Origin: Rhytidiadelphus loreus
Taxonomy: Eukaryota; Streptophyta; Bryopsida; Hypnales; Hylocomiaceae
DNA length: 64,000 nucleotides
Assembly (NCBI GenBank): GCA_947034895.1
Contig: OX344763.1
Coordinates: 29,759,025-29,823,024 of the forward strand
Direction of reading: 5' to 3'
The position numbers were made by a program, and so were the translations under genes. Shown piece after piece: positions 23,841-34,030 of the stretch (its first letter is position 1; each line of letters opens with the position of its first letter). The notes beneath the pieces are model-generated. The model was given only the letters and a program-made list of their open reading frames with translations. It was not told the DNA's origin and searched no databases.

Positions 23841-24282
23841 CATGGGCTAAAATGCAGGTTCAGCCTAAAATCAAGTCAGCACCTGCACAATAAAAACAAC
23901 AGTACATGATGATTCAAATTGCAACTATGGACAAAGGGGAAACACAATCCATGCAAGCATCACCAGGAAGCCTCTGAAATATGAAAAGCAACATTGAAAA
24001 TGGAAATGCATACGTACCTCACCGATATGCAGGGGTCAGCCACACCATTGAACTGTCGACCTGCCCATCTCTCAGTGAAGCTTCAATCTCCTGAGACCAG
24101 CCGCCCAAAAAAATCGTCCGGAGTTAGATTAGCTCTGTAACTCGAAGATGAGAAAGTGACACCATCCGCCATCGTTCAGGAATGGCAATCTCCAACTTCC
24201 AGGACTTGGAGAAGACCGCCATTTCCCGGCAATAGGGACATTTTACTTTGAACCAATAACAGCGGGTGTCCTCTACCGCACA

Positions 24283-25426
24283 CACTACAAAAAAAACAAT
24301 GTATAAATGACTGCAAAGAATGATTGCATAGGAGTCATTGTGGACAAAAATGACTGCAGTGTGATTTTGGCCCCTAGAGTCATAGTGGACTAGTCATTTT
24401 TATAAATGACTGCCATAGTATTATCACCATCCATTGTGAGTTTGGATGGAGTTTTGGATGAAATTTCCAAAGTGGTAAATTTAGGAAATTTGAATATTAT
24501 TTTTTGAAATCTAGGATTATATTTTGAAATCTAGGAAATGTGAATATTTTTCTTCTGAAATCTAGGAAATGTGAATATTATTCTCTAATATCTAAAAGAT
24601 TTGAAGATTATTTTCGAGTTGTGATGAAATGTGCAAAATGAGTACACCATATATCGAACACCATACATCATATACAAATACATGATTCATATATCATACA
24701 CTATATACATGATTCATACATCATACACCATATACAAATACACTATATTTTACATATGTGTCAATTGGATTTTCAAGCCATTTAGTGTGTGAATACAAAG
24801 AGTTCAAATAACAAGCCTTTTATACAAGTGGGGTGGTAGGAGGCAAAACAAACCATGTGGGATTTGTAAAATGTTGATGCAATAGTAGAGTAGTGATGTG
24901 GAAGTCATTATGTAGTTGTGTTAGAGTAGTAGGGATTATACTCTAACACGACTACATAATGACTTCCACATCACTACTCTACTATTGCATCAACATTTTA
25001 CAAATCCCACATGGTTTGTCTTGCCTCCTACCACGCCACTTGTATAAAAGGCTTGTTACTTGAACTCTTTGTATTCACACACTAAATGGCTTGAAAATAA
25101 TCTTCAAATCTTTTAGATATTAGAAAATAATATTCACATATCCTAGATTTTAGAAAATAATATTCACATCATTTAAAGTGGAAAAAATAAGTTTTTCAAT
25201 ACATTGCGGGACTAGATAAAGACAACACGTTCTAGATGTAAAAATGTGGATGAAGACTCCCTACCACTAAGTCGTCATCCTGTAGTCGCGAATGTGACTT
25301 TGAATTGACTCTAACGATGACAATCCCAAACCCTTGGTGCAATTAGGAAACATGGGTCATATTTAAGTCGTTCCGGACAAGCAGTCATTCTTCTATGGTT
25401 ACATTTACCTCCATTTCCTTGTAGTG
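24283..25426. mobile_element. CACTA (En/Spm-type) non-autonomous element
   Basis: The left end is CACTACAAAAAAAAC. The right end, reverse-complemented, is CACTACAAGGAAATG. The perfect 3-bp duplication ACA lies at 24280-24282 and 25427-25429. AATGACTGC subterminal repeats occur near both ends. A 158-bp inverted repeat fills the centre. It encodes no transposase. It interrupts the zinc-cluster ORF, and removing it with one ACA restores that frame. Confidence 0.85.
24770..25097. repeat. 158-bp near-perfect inverted repeat in the CACTA element
   Basis: Arms 24770-24927 and 24940-25097 flank a 12-base loop. A second, looser pair (about 24480-24620 with 25098-25175) extends the stem. An ATAC-rich stretch (24640-24760) interrupts one arm only. 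Transcription would yield a long hairpin RNA. Confidence 0.85.
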
Positions 25427-27553
25427 ACAGTTTCCCAAGACTACGAATTTCTTCATTCCTTCCGGAAGATCAGCATTGACAAACTCCATGATCTTAATCC
25501 CGTCTGAAATCAAATTATTGTGGTCCTCGGGAGTTACGATGACAGCTTGCCCATTTGTGGCCTCTGACTGCGGATGGTCCTCGAAGTTGATGTTCTTAGC
25601 CTTGCAGAAGTTTCTGACATGCTCTACACTCACAAGGTGGGATCGCCTGAAATTATTAAACAAATTGTCAACCTACATTCTCGTGTGCTCCTTGTTATTC
25701 CCACCGCAGTCCTTCTTGCACTCGGCGCACCAAACTTTCACCATGCCAGAGCCATTTAGGTCAAAAGTTTTGACCCACCAATTGTGGTCCTCCAATGCGG
25801 CCCGCTTCAACTCAACTCTCAGTTTCTTCGCCCTCTCGAAATACAGATCGGTAACAACAGTTGTGAGAAGCTTCGACTTCAGAGGGTTATCGACAACCTC
25901 GTCGGAGTCTCCTAAAACACTCACACCAGATGAAGCTGCGGCCGGAACAGCAAGTTCTTCTCCTTCAACATCAGGGAACTGCCCTTCTTCCAGCTACACT
26001 TCAACCCTAGGAGGAATCGCAGGTTCTGTAGTGAGGCGCCTCCACTTATTGCCATTAACATCATCTTCGACAACCCTAATGACGTGAACATCTTTGCCAA
26101 ATCCGTTGAGGCGCTCCAACCTTTTCCTGACGTGCCTTCTGTCTTCAACGTCCCAAAATTTGAAGGCCCATTCCAACACGTCGTTCGACTCCAACGAGTT
26201 TCTCAATGCCTCCAAGGTCGCAGCTCCTCCATTGTCCAGCTTGCCTAAGTACTCAGGATTTGCCGACTTGCACTCCACGTCCACAAAGTCACCTTGTCGT
26301 TTGCCATGTGACCCCACCCAAATTCCTAAAACTGAATTGTCTGCCTAATCCTTGCAAACCCCATCCAAAATTGAAACACAAAATTCGAATACGAATCTGC
26401 AATCTCTCAACCCTAAACCATGAACACTCACGGAAATTCAAATAGAAGCCGTGCAATCTCTGAAACCGTGACCCAAACCCTAATGTCCAACAAACACCCT
26501 AAATCATTCAACAAACTCGTAGGTGCGATCAACAAGAAAACTCACAGCAACGTTTGGCACGCGGGATTCAATGTTCACTTGCCCTCTCCCCCGCCATTGA
26601 ACTGAACAAACTTTCGTAAAGTGCCGCCTTAAAATTCATTCATTCACATTCAATCTGTAAGTTACAGCTAGCACATGGGATTCTAGATGATACTTAACTA
26701 ACCATTAACTCTTACTTAACTCTTACAGCTCTGTGATTTCAGAATACAGATCATGGATTCATACTAAATTATTCTAAGTATACTATGGAAAGTTCGAATT
26801 TTTGGAGGGAAATTTTGGCAGGGCTACCATTAAAAATAAATCAAATCAAATTTTAGTGTTTTTGTATACCCTTCATTAGATTTAATAGCTAAAAGTTCAT
26901 TATGTGGAGGCTACTTTACTTTGAATAACTATATAAAATTTATGACTTTTCAATTAAAAGGAGTCTTCATTAGTTCGCACGTGAACATCAAATAACCAGG
27001 GAGTGCACCCCCCGGAAAAACTCTCCTCTGCCCCAACTTGCCGCCAGTATTGCGGATAGATGATTCCAAACGCGTCAAGGAGGTCCTGCTGTGGAAATCG
27101 GCACTCAAGCTCATCACACAAGCATTGGGCTATCTCTGTATAGCCAAGCCACCAAAAAAAATGAAATCAAAGTTGGCACTAATGAAAGTTAATCAAAATT
27201 TGAATGTTGAAGTAGTTACAAGCTCACCTGTGAACCTTAGAAGCCTATAGCAGAAGCCGTCTGATTATGCAAGTATGAAAACAATTAACAAAATAAAATT
27301 GGAATACAAAAGAAAAAAGGATCCACAATATGACCAAAAAAAAGGGAAGTTAAATGTGTACTCACGGTCCTCCACATGAACCTCGCACCCCTGCAAGGCT
27401 ATCCCAAAAAATAGAGGAAACAAGTTGCACAGCAAGGGAAAATCCAATCCAATCCATCTCACATTCATACAAAGAAAAACAAGATCTCAGAAAAACACAA
27501 AGGCAAAAAGGATCTCATTCGCAGGTGCACCTCGCAGCTCCTACACAGCCAGC

Positions 27554-28137
27554 CCCGGGGAGATCATTTAGTGTATCTATAAGTAACCATGTGTGTTAAA
27601 GTGATTTCTTGTCCCCCTATATACTTTTTAATAAACTATAATTTGAACCTAAAATTTTGAGCTTTTTTTAATAATGATTGTAGGTTTCTATTGCCAAAAA
27701 TTTCCAATTCAAATAACATGTGAAATGATTTGTAGAATAGGTTGAAAAATGAACTAAAATACCATGTTTTTCAACTCAAATATTTATAGAGAACACATTT
27801 AAATGACCATTGCATCAATATTCAAGGAAAATGAAATTTAAATAGAAAGTTATTTTCAGGAATTTTTTGTTCATTTTTTAGACAATTTTTCTTATATAAA
27901 ATAGGGGTGTGAAAGTTATTTTCACCTCTACAATGTAGTTTTTTACTTCAAAAATTTGTAACTAATTATAATTAACGAATAAAATTATCAATAATTCAAA
28001 ACATAAACTTCCAAAGTAGGAAAATATATTGATATTTTTTTTTCCTCCTTTTATTTAAATTTTAGGATATAAGATAAGGGGTCCAAAATCTTAACGCACG
28101 TAGGTTCTAAATAGACACTCTAAGTGATCTCCCTAGG
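27554..28137. mobile_element. 584-bp hAT-type MITE with perfect 8-bp duplication
   Basis: CAGCCAGC flanks both sides (27546-27553 and 28138-28145). The termini are CCCGGGGAGATCATTTAG and, reverse-complemented at the right, CCTAGGGAGATCACTTAG. The interior is homologous, in inverted orientation, to the MITE at 61532-62093. It lies in what appears to be an intron of the hAT-type transposase gene. Confidence 0.8.
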
Positions 28138-30183
28138 CAGCCAGCTTAAACAACAAAAAAAAATTTGGAATGCAAAGTTCAAAACCAAGGCTTCAAAGTT
28201 CAAAGCCAATCAAAACATGCAATATATTGGAACACAAAGACCAAAAAAAAAAGAAATCAAAAGGAAAAAAAAAAAATTTAAATGAAAGAAAAACCTCACT
28301 TAAGAACTGCTGCTCGATGTTGTCCTGCAGCCGATTGAACTCCTTTTGTGTCACAAATAGGTGGTTCCTCGTCTGCTTGTTATGACAGCGGAGAAAGACG
28401 TGGGTGTGCCCAAAGTCAAAGTACAAGTGTGACAAACCACTGTCTTCGGGAAGCTTTTTCCATTGCAATGGTATGTCTTCGCAAGACAATGAAACTAGTT
28501 CATTGTAACGTTTGAAATCGGTTTTGTTGTACGCCGTGGTAGGGTCCAGAAACATGCGAGCCAGTTTAGCCTGGCACAACTTAAGGGTACTCAAGAAATC
28601 GCAAATGAAAATATCACGAGACTACGATAGTTTAATCAAGCAATGCACTGAATTCACAAGCGGAATGAAAATGGCTAGCGACAGAAGAAGTTCAATATCA
28701 ACCAACAAACCGAAGTTGCCAGCTGCACCAAGAAGTGGTTTGTGACCAACAACAAGTGTCATGTCCGTCCCCATCTTCACCACCAGAGTTCGATACTCAG
28801 ACATGATTTGCGCGGCAAGACTCCTCATCGAAATCCAACGTGTTTCTACGTTTCTTAGCATCTTGTTTCCCTTAGTTTCCATGAGGTTAGCAAGCCTCTG
28901 CAACTCAGCATGTCACTTGTTGCTTCGGCAAAAATAGGAGTACACAGATTGGAAGAAGCCCTCCAACCTAGACACCATCGGAAATTTTGACATTGTCTCA
29001 ACAACAAGGTTGAGACGATGACTTACACAGGAGGCTCCGATAAAAAATGGAGCCCATTTCTCCCGGATCTGTGTGGTAACCCCCATTTGAGATCCTTGGA
29101 AGGTGTTGACTCCATCAGCACCAAAACAAACAAGTTTTGAAGCAATTGCCTCATGCGACAAGCCTCCCTCCGCCATAAGAGTGTGCATGATCACATTTGT
29201 TAAACGGTCTGCAGTGCCGCTTTCAGAAACACAAGACAAATGCAACAGATGGGGTACTCTCTCCCAACAGTCCATTGCATACACATGGACGCCAACCCAG
29301 CAAGTATTATCTACCGCAGTTACTTCATCGGCACTAATGGAAATGATACTCACACACTGAACAACACTCTTAAGGGCAGCAAGAACACATCCATGCAAGT
29401 GTTCACTCATTTCCCAACCCATACTCTCCGACCAATGCTTTCTCGGGAGATTTCTTACCTTCAACTGTCGAAGCAATTGCTGCTGCCGCTCATAATCACA
29501 CATCGGACGACCATGTGACAAAATATGGAAAATGATTGAGAATTGAACTCCCTTTTTCTTCATGTTTCTCTCTAAGCCACCAAGTAACTGTTCTGCCACG
29601 GTGCCTGCCTGCTTCCGCCCAACCCAGAGCTTGCACAATTGCAAGTGCCGACAATCCCGCTTGACAAAAATTTCGCCTTTCTTCATATGAGGGAGCGGGA
29701 CACCATCCTTTTGGCAGGTACGTTTTCCCTCGTGCTTCTCTAAGTTGTCCAGCTTAGGAACCATTACTTTGCGCCTCCCAGTGATCGTCATGCAACTGCG
29801 GCAGACGACCCCAACAACATCGCCATTTGAATTAAATTCGCCTTTGGCCCACGCAAATCGGCAGGCCCAAACCTCTTACCAGCGGCGTATTACAGTACTC
29901 ACGGCGATTTTCGTCTTCTTCCGGCTCAACGTTGCTGGCGACTTGGTTCTCTTCTTTGCCAGCTCATCCTCGCATTCGCTCACGATCAGTGTGATCGAAG
30001 AAAGCACAGTCACCTCAGAAGGTGGACAAGCGGGAAGCGCTGGATTTGTGAGCGAATCCTCCAGGCATGTCTCCGAAACATAGGTGAGACTCAGCATAAC
30101 ATATTTGCCCACACCGCTCGTGTTGAAGTTAGATCCAAAGGTCTTCACTCGAAAGTTGTTTGGGAGCTTCAATTTGGGCGCCA

Positions 30184-31169
30184 TCTGAGAAGTGATCCTG
30201 CACCCCAAGTTCCTAACAATGCACCCCAACAGTACGACAACAACACGATAAGCAAACAATTCAGCACCAAAACAAAACAACAACGACGATAATGCAAGGA
30301 AGATCAATTACAGTAGAACCGTGAGTCCGTGACACGCTCAAATTGATCAACGACAACAACCAAAAACTCCAAGAAGGTGAAAATGCAAAGATGAAGCAAG
30401 AGTGGAGCAAACATCTAAGGCGCAAGACGATGCAAGAGTGGAGCAATGCAGATTGGAAATGCATGAGTTCAGGAGCAGAAGGACCGATTAAATTGCCTGA
30501 GGAATTGTTCCATCGCCGCCTTGCCACCTCCATTCCCCATTGCACTGAATGTAGGAGAACCTCCCAATATCTCAGAAATTCAAAAGCAACATGGAAGTGG
30601 TACAACAAATTGAGCTCCGGCATTCAAATCCAAGACGGATTTGAAGGAGGGAAGCCAGTTTCGAAAAGAAAAAAAATTTGAACGTGAATGTATGGCAGTA
30701 ATGGCAACCATTTCGAGAGCATCTAGAAACATGATAGGGGCCAATGGAAGACACGAATCCTGTGAAAGTTAATGCTAACGAGGACATGACTTCAGGAACG
30801 TTAATGCGAAGAGAATGGATCAAAGTACAGAATTACTTGCTAAGTGCGCCACTTTGGGAGAGAAACCCCAAACCCTAACCCTGCGAATTCCCTCCCTTCG
30901 ATGCAACCGCCACGTGACATCATTGACAGCCAGGGAGCGTCGTCGCTACAGATGAAAAAAAAATTGAAAATTAGATGCTACTTACAGGTTGGATGAAGAG
31001 TTCAAACTACGACATTCTCCAACGTGTTTGTGAAGATGTGGCTCCAAATCTAATTTTGGACATGATTTTCACAATGTACATTTCGCACATGTCTCTCACA
31101 GGTAGAAATCTGGCGCAAATTAGCCAGTTTTGGGATCACTGTCAAGGAGTACCTTCTTTCTTGATCATC
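30184..31169. other. upstream flank of the hAT relic, no gene recognised
   Basis: The region has mixed GC. Short ORFs on both strands overlap without recognisable motifs. It may contain the 5' end of the hAT element, but I could not place its terminal inverted repeat. Confidence 0.3.
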
Positions 31170-32133
31170 CTTTACTGGGTCGGTCTTGAGAATAGTCCTG
31201 TACAAAACGCATCTTCTCATAGAATTTCACGTTATCAGCTTTACTTCGCTCAAGGCCTGCCATCAATGTTTGACACTGATCCCTTGCCATCTTTAGCTCC
31301 TGTACACCCTCAAAAGAGTATATATTGTTGACCTATGAGCACACCTCTTTACATCTATGTAATTTCAAGTTTACAATTTGCTTCAGATAAAAGAACCATA
31401 TCAAAATAGAAGGTATACTTCCTCCGTCTCCCGTAAATGCTGCCTGAAGCGATCACATTGACTACAAATAACTGTCAACATTGAGTTCTACTCTTCATCG
31501 TCCACTGACTTCCCGCCCACATTATTCTGCATTCAGCAGTCAAAACATCAGCACATGAGAAATGCTGGGAACCATGCGTGTCGAAGATCTATAAGTAAAA
31601 CAGAGGACAATAGAGTATAGACAATATCTCTATGGCCAATAATTTGATGGCACAGTTATAAAATACTGTAGGTCGAGTAATATCCTTACCACGTACACAC
31701 GTACAAAAATGGCAACATATAATTCACTTCAAAATTTCCCACTAAGGGGATCAAGTACCTCCCGTAAGTCTACTACTCCTGAATCAGGCAGATCCCAGTC
31801 ATCCGATTGCTTAGCATACCGGTGCTCATGTGAAGGTCCGTAGCCTTGTACAAAATAAGAGAAGCTCACGCGCCGTGGCAAAAAATACAAAACTCCCAGC
31901 AATAGGAAAGGACATTAGTAAATAATGAAAGAATTTAAATACAATATTTATATAAAGAATTTAAATACTGGCAATACCAGAAATTGCTAGATTAATTTAG
32001 GAAGAGCTCTGCCATCTAAGACTTGAAGAGAAAAATTAAAACAAAGCAGTGAAATGATAAGCATGTAGAAAGAACCTTTAGAATATCCTCTTCAAGCTTC
32101 ACAATCAGCGTCTTCTGCTCTACTACTTTGGCC
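31170..32133 (-). pseudogene. Golgi protein CASP gene relic (C-terminal coiled-coil region)
   Basis: Exon-like blocks in sense order are about 32133-32076 (AKVVEQKTLIVKLEEDILK), 31844-31759 (GYGPSHEHRYAKQSDDWDLP), 31526-31419 (SMLTVICSQCDRFRQHLRET) and about 31319-31170 (SKADNVKFYEKMRFVQDYSQ). These match, in order, the last coiled-coil part of plant CASP, a Golgi tethering golgin. Lesions: in-frame TAG just before SMLTVICSQ (probably CAG to TAG), a one-base phase mismatch at the first junction, and TGA after the last block. The membrane anchor and the long N-terminal coiled coil are absent. Introns are retained, so the copy arose at DNA level. Confidence 0.65.
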
Positions 32134-34030
32134 TCGAGAAGAAGATGTGCAACCAAAATTTTAAACTTCAAAATCACTCCTCTAACATGTCAGCAAGCCT
32201 CATCTCCCAAAAAAGTACAAGTAATGGATACATTAAGCTTAACGACTATAAAAAGTTCTGAATTTTCGAAATTATTAGGCATCCCTATCGACCCAACCTT
32301 CATAAAAAAAAACCCAGTGCACCAACACATAACAACAATTAATTCAATCATTATCTTAAGTAATCTATCAACAATCCTTACACAACAATAAAGTTCAAGC
32401 ACTCAAAACAATGAACTCATAACTTGCCTAAAGATGACCATAATTCTGGCTTGATAGGTCAAACCACTAAGTACTTAGAAACACTTTAAAGGAAGGGATC
32501 ATACCTCTGCCACGTTGTTCTTTCCAACATTTGCCTTCATTTTGGCGAGGAGAATGCTGTAGTCTACTAGTAGTCTCATTAAAAGCTCTAACAATGAAAT
32601 CCACCTGGTAGACACTTGCAACAAAGGCTTGAGGCCTTTTGTTTCCATAATCTCTCCAAGCTTTTGATACTCACAAAGACATTTAGGACTCTTGCTAAAG
32701 TAGGAATGGTTTTTTTGAATTACTTGCTCTATGACTCCAAAAATAGGCAATGTAAATAAAGACTTTGTTGCAAGATTGCACCTATGGGCCATACAATGCA
32801 CACCCATGCAAAATGGAACAAATTTTGTTTGAATCTACATTGTTACACACTTACACCACTCCAGATCCCTTGGAAAGTATTAACGCCATGGGCACCAAAG
32901 CAAAGAAGTCTTCTTGAGATTTGCTTGAAGTTTAGATCGCTTGCAACCTCCAAGGCCTTCATGATGATCAACGTAAGGCCATCCATACCAGCTCCATCCA
33001 CCAGGTGTTGTAAAGAAATCAAATGTAGAACCTTTACATAGTTTTCAACCACATAACTATGAATGCACAACCAACTTCCATTGTCTACAATACTCACTTC
33101 ATTACAAGTGATAGCTACAAAATAGGTAGCACTGATCTTTTTTTATCATTAGAAGAGATTCCAGGGCAAGGGAGGGCCATTTCGGGCCTATTCCCTACCC
33201 TAGGAACAGTCAGAATTTTTAAATATTAAAAAATTATTTAAAAAATTATCGAAAAATTATCGAAAAATTAAAAAATTATTTTAAAAATAATATTTTTTTA
33301 TTTTAAAATTATTTTAAAATTATTAATTAATTAATTAATAGCAGCTGACCTGGCATAGTCGCAGCCACTTCATATCGCTGCTGTGGCACAGTTCCCAACG
33401 TTCCCCGCTGTTTGAGAACACTTGGGAACTCATAGTCTTGTTTTGGCTTGAAAAATCTTCTAATGCGCTTCTTTGACTTGGTAGTACAAGCAATCAACCA
33501 TCAGCCATCCAGAACTATCACTCCAATGCATCCTTGGCAAATTCGAAACACTAAGGAAAGCATATAATGCTTGCCTCTCTTCATACTCTAGCATGGGACG
33601 GACAGTTGATAGAATTTGGAAGATTGTGCAAAGTTGCACAATTTTTTTGGAGCGCGCCATTGATGTGCCATTATTTACTTGTTGAAGGATAGAAGTGGGT
33701 TGCCTTGCTGTGAAATGCTTTAAGTTGATTTGATGCCAAGAAGTCTTTGAAATGTAGGGTGATTGCAAGAAACACTTGTCCTATTTCTTGTCCCCTTGCC
33801 TTTAAAAATTGGCTTTTTGCTCATAACTTTTGCGTTGTTTGTCCATTTGGCATGAAATTTGGAATGAAGGTAGATGCTAAAGTTACAAACCTTGAGTAAT
33901 TTTTTAAATTTCTTAAAAATTAGTTTACTATTTTTAATCTGCCCCCGATTGGGTGTCTACCTTGGCCATTTTGGAGGTTTTTAGTCCTATTTTTGACTCA
34001 AAAATGAGAATTTGAAGCCACAAATTGGAC

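Larger units (their letters stand above)
24124..26317 (-). pseudogene. unidentified zinc-cluster protein carried by the 4.1-kb element
   Basis: A single frame runs from 26317 to 25430, and continues in phase from 24282 to a TAA at 24126-24124 once the CACTA insertion is removed, giving about 348 codons. The start is unresolved because no ATG is near the left edge. Features: a charged N-terminal half (DVEDRRHVRKRLERL), then WVKTFDLNGSGMVKVWCAEC, KKDCGG, NNLF-like DNLFNNFRRSHLVSVEHVRN with FC, and, across the CACTA junction, CYWFKVKCPYCREM. The spaced C/H residues suggest two zinc-binding modules. Two in-frame TAG codons (25996-25994, 25675-25673) fit CAG-to-TAG changes. The visible C-terminus at 25385 is made of CACTA sequence. 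I do not recognise a named family; it resembles uncharacterised high-copy protein families of non-seed plants as I remember them. It is the only long frame in its carrier element. Confidence 0.5.
22934..27016. mobile_element. 4.1-kb hAT-type element with perfect 8-bp target duplication
   Basis: AAAACTCT precedes (22926-22933) and follows (27017-27024) the element. The termini are CACGGGGGGTGCACT (left) and TCCGGGGGGTGCACT (right, reverse-complemented). A second shared block, CACSTGCGAAC/CACGTGCGAAC, lies about 25-35 bases inside. The same terminal plan occurs in the elements at 61532, 34031 and, more loosely, 27554. The element lies in a hAT transposase frame and itself carries an unidentified ORF plus a nested CACTA element. 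An 8-bp duplication is typical of hAT elements. It has no hAT transposase of its own. Confidence 0.8.
22437..30183 (-). pseudogene. hAT-type transposase (ZNF862-like), split by nested insertions
   Basis: The ATG is at 30183 (MAPKLKLPNNF). A BED/TTF-like DNA-binding segment follows (FAWAKGEF, CRSC, LEKHEGKR). The hAT core has ISADEVTAVDNTCWVG, LVCFGADGVNTFQGSQ, GASCVSHRLNLVVE and ETRWISM. Positions 27135-27017 give CDELECRFPQQDLLDAFGII then YPQYW. The frame resumes at 22933 with FPKHLAVLKSFY and ends with the hAT dimerisation domain (SVEDERCFSTLKFLKS, RNRLGKHLPLVVRMF, then FPYKEVVEFW), stop TAG at 22439-22437. Lesions: TAA 29878-29876, TGA 28915-28913, TAG 28624-28622 and further stops in the C-terminal part. 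The 4.1-kb element at 22934-27016 and a MITE at 27554-28137 sit inside it. With the 4.1-kb element removed, the frame reads VGAEES|FPKHL without a shift. Both conserved core Asp residues are present. Transposition function is known for the family, but this copy is dead. Confidence 0.8.

Noticed and set aside
25385..25429. Natural C-terminus of the zinc-cluster ORF at 25385
   Set aside because: These codons are the right end of the CACTA element. The ACA duplication and in-frame continuation at 24282 show the true downstream sequence.
9910..26317. Reassigned stop codons (TAG/TAA read as Gln), as in some green algae
   Set aside because: Both intact genes happen to end in TGA, but the broken genes also contain TGA and frameshifts, the SWIM-domain gene has TGA and TAG where Trp is expected, and neither intact gene uses TAG or TAA as sense. 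Simple decay explains it better.
31412..31440. Second Stowaway-like terminus (CTTCCTCCGTCTCCCG)
   Set aside because: On the minus strand it is coding sequence of the CASP relic (RETEE) ending at a splice donor, so the resemblance is coincidental.
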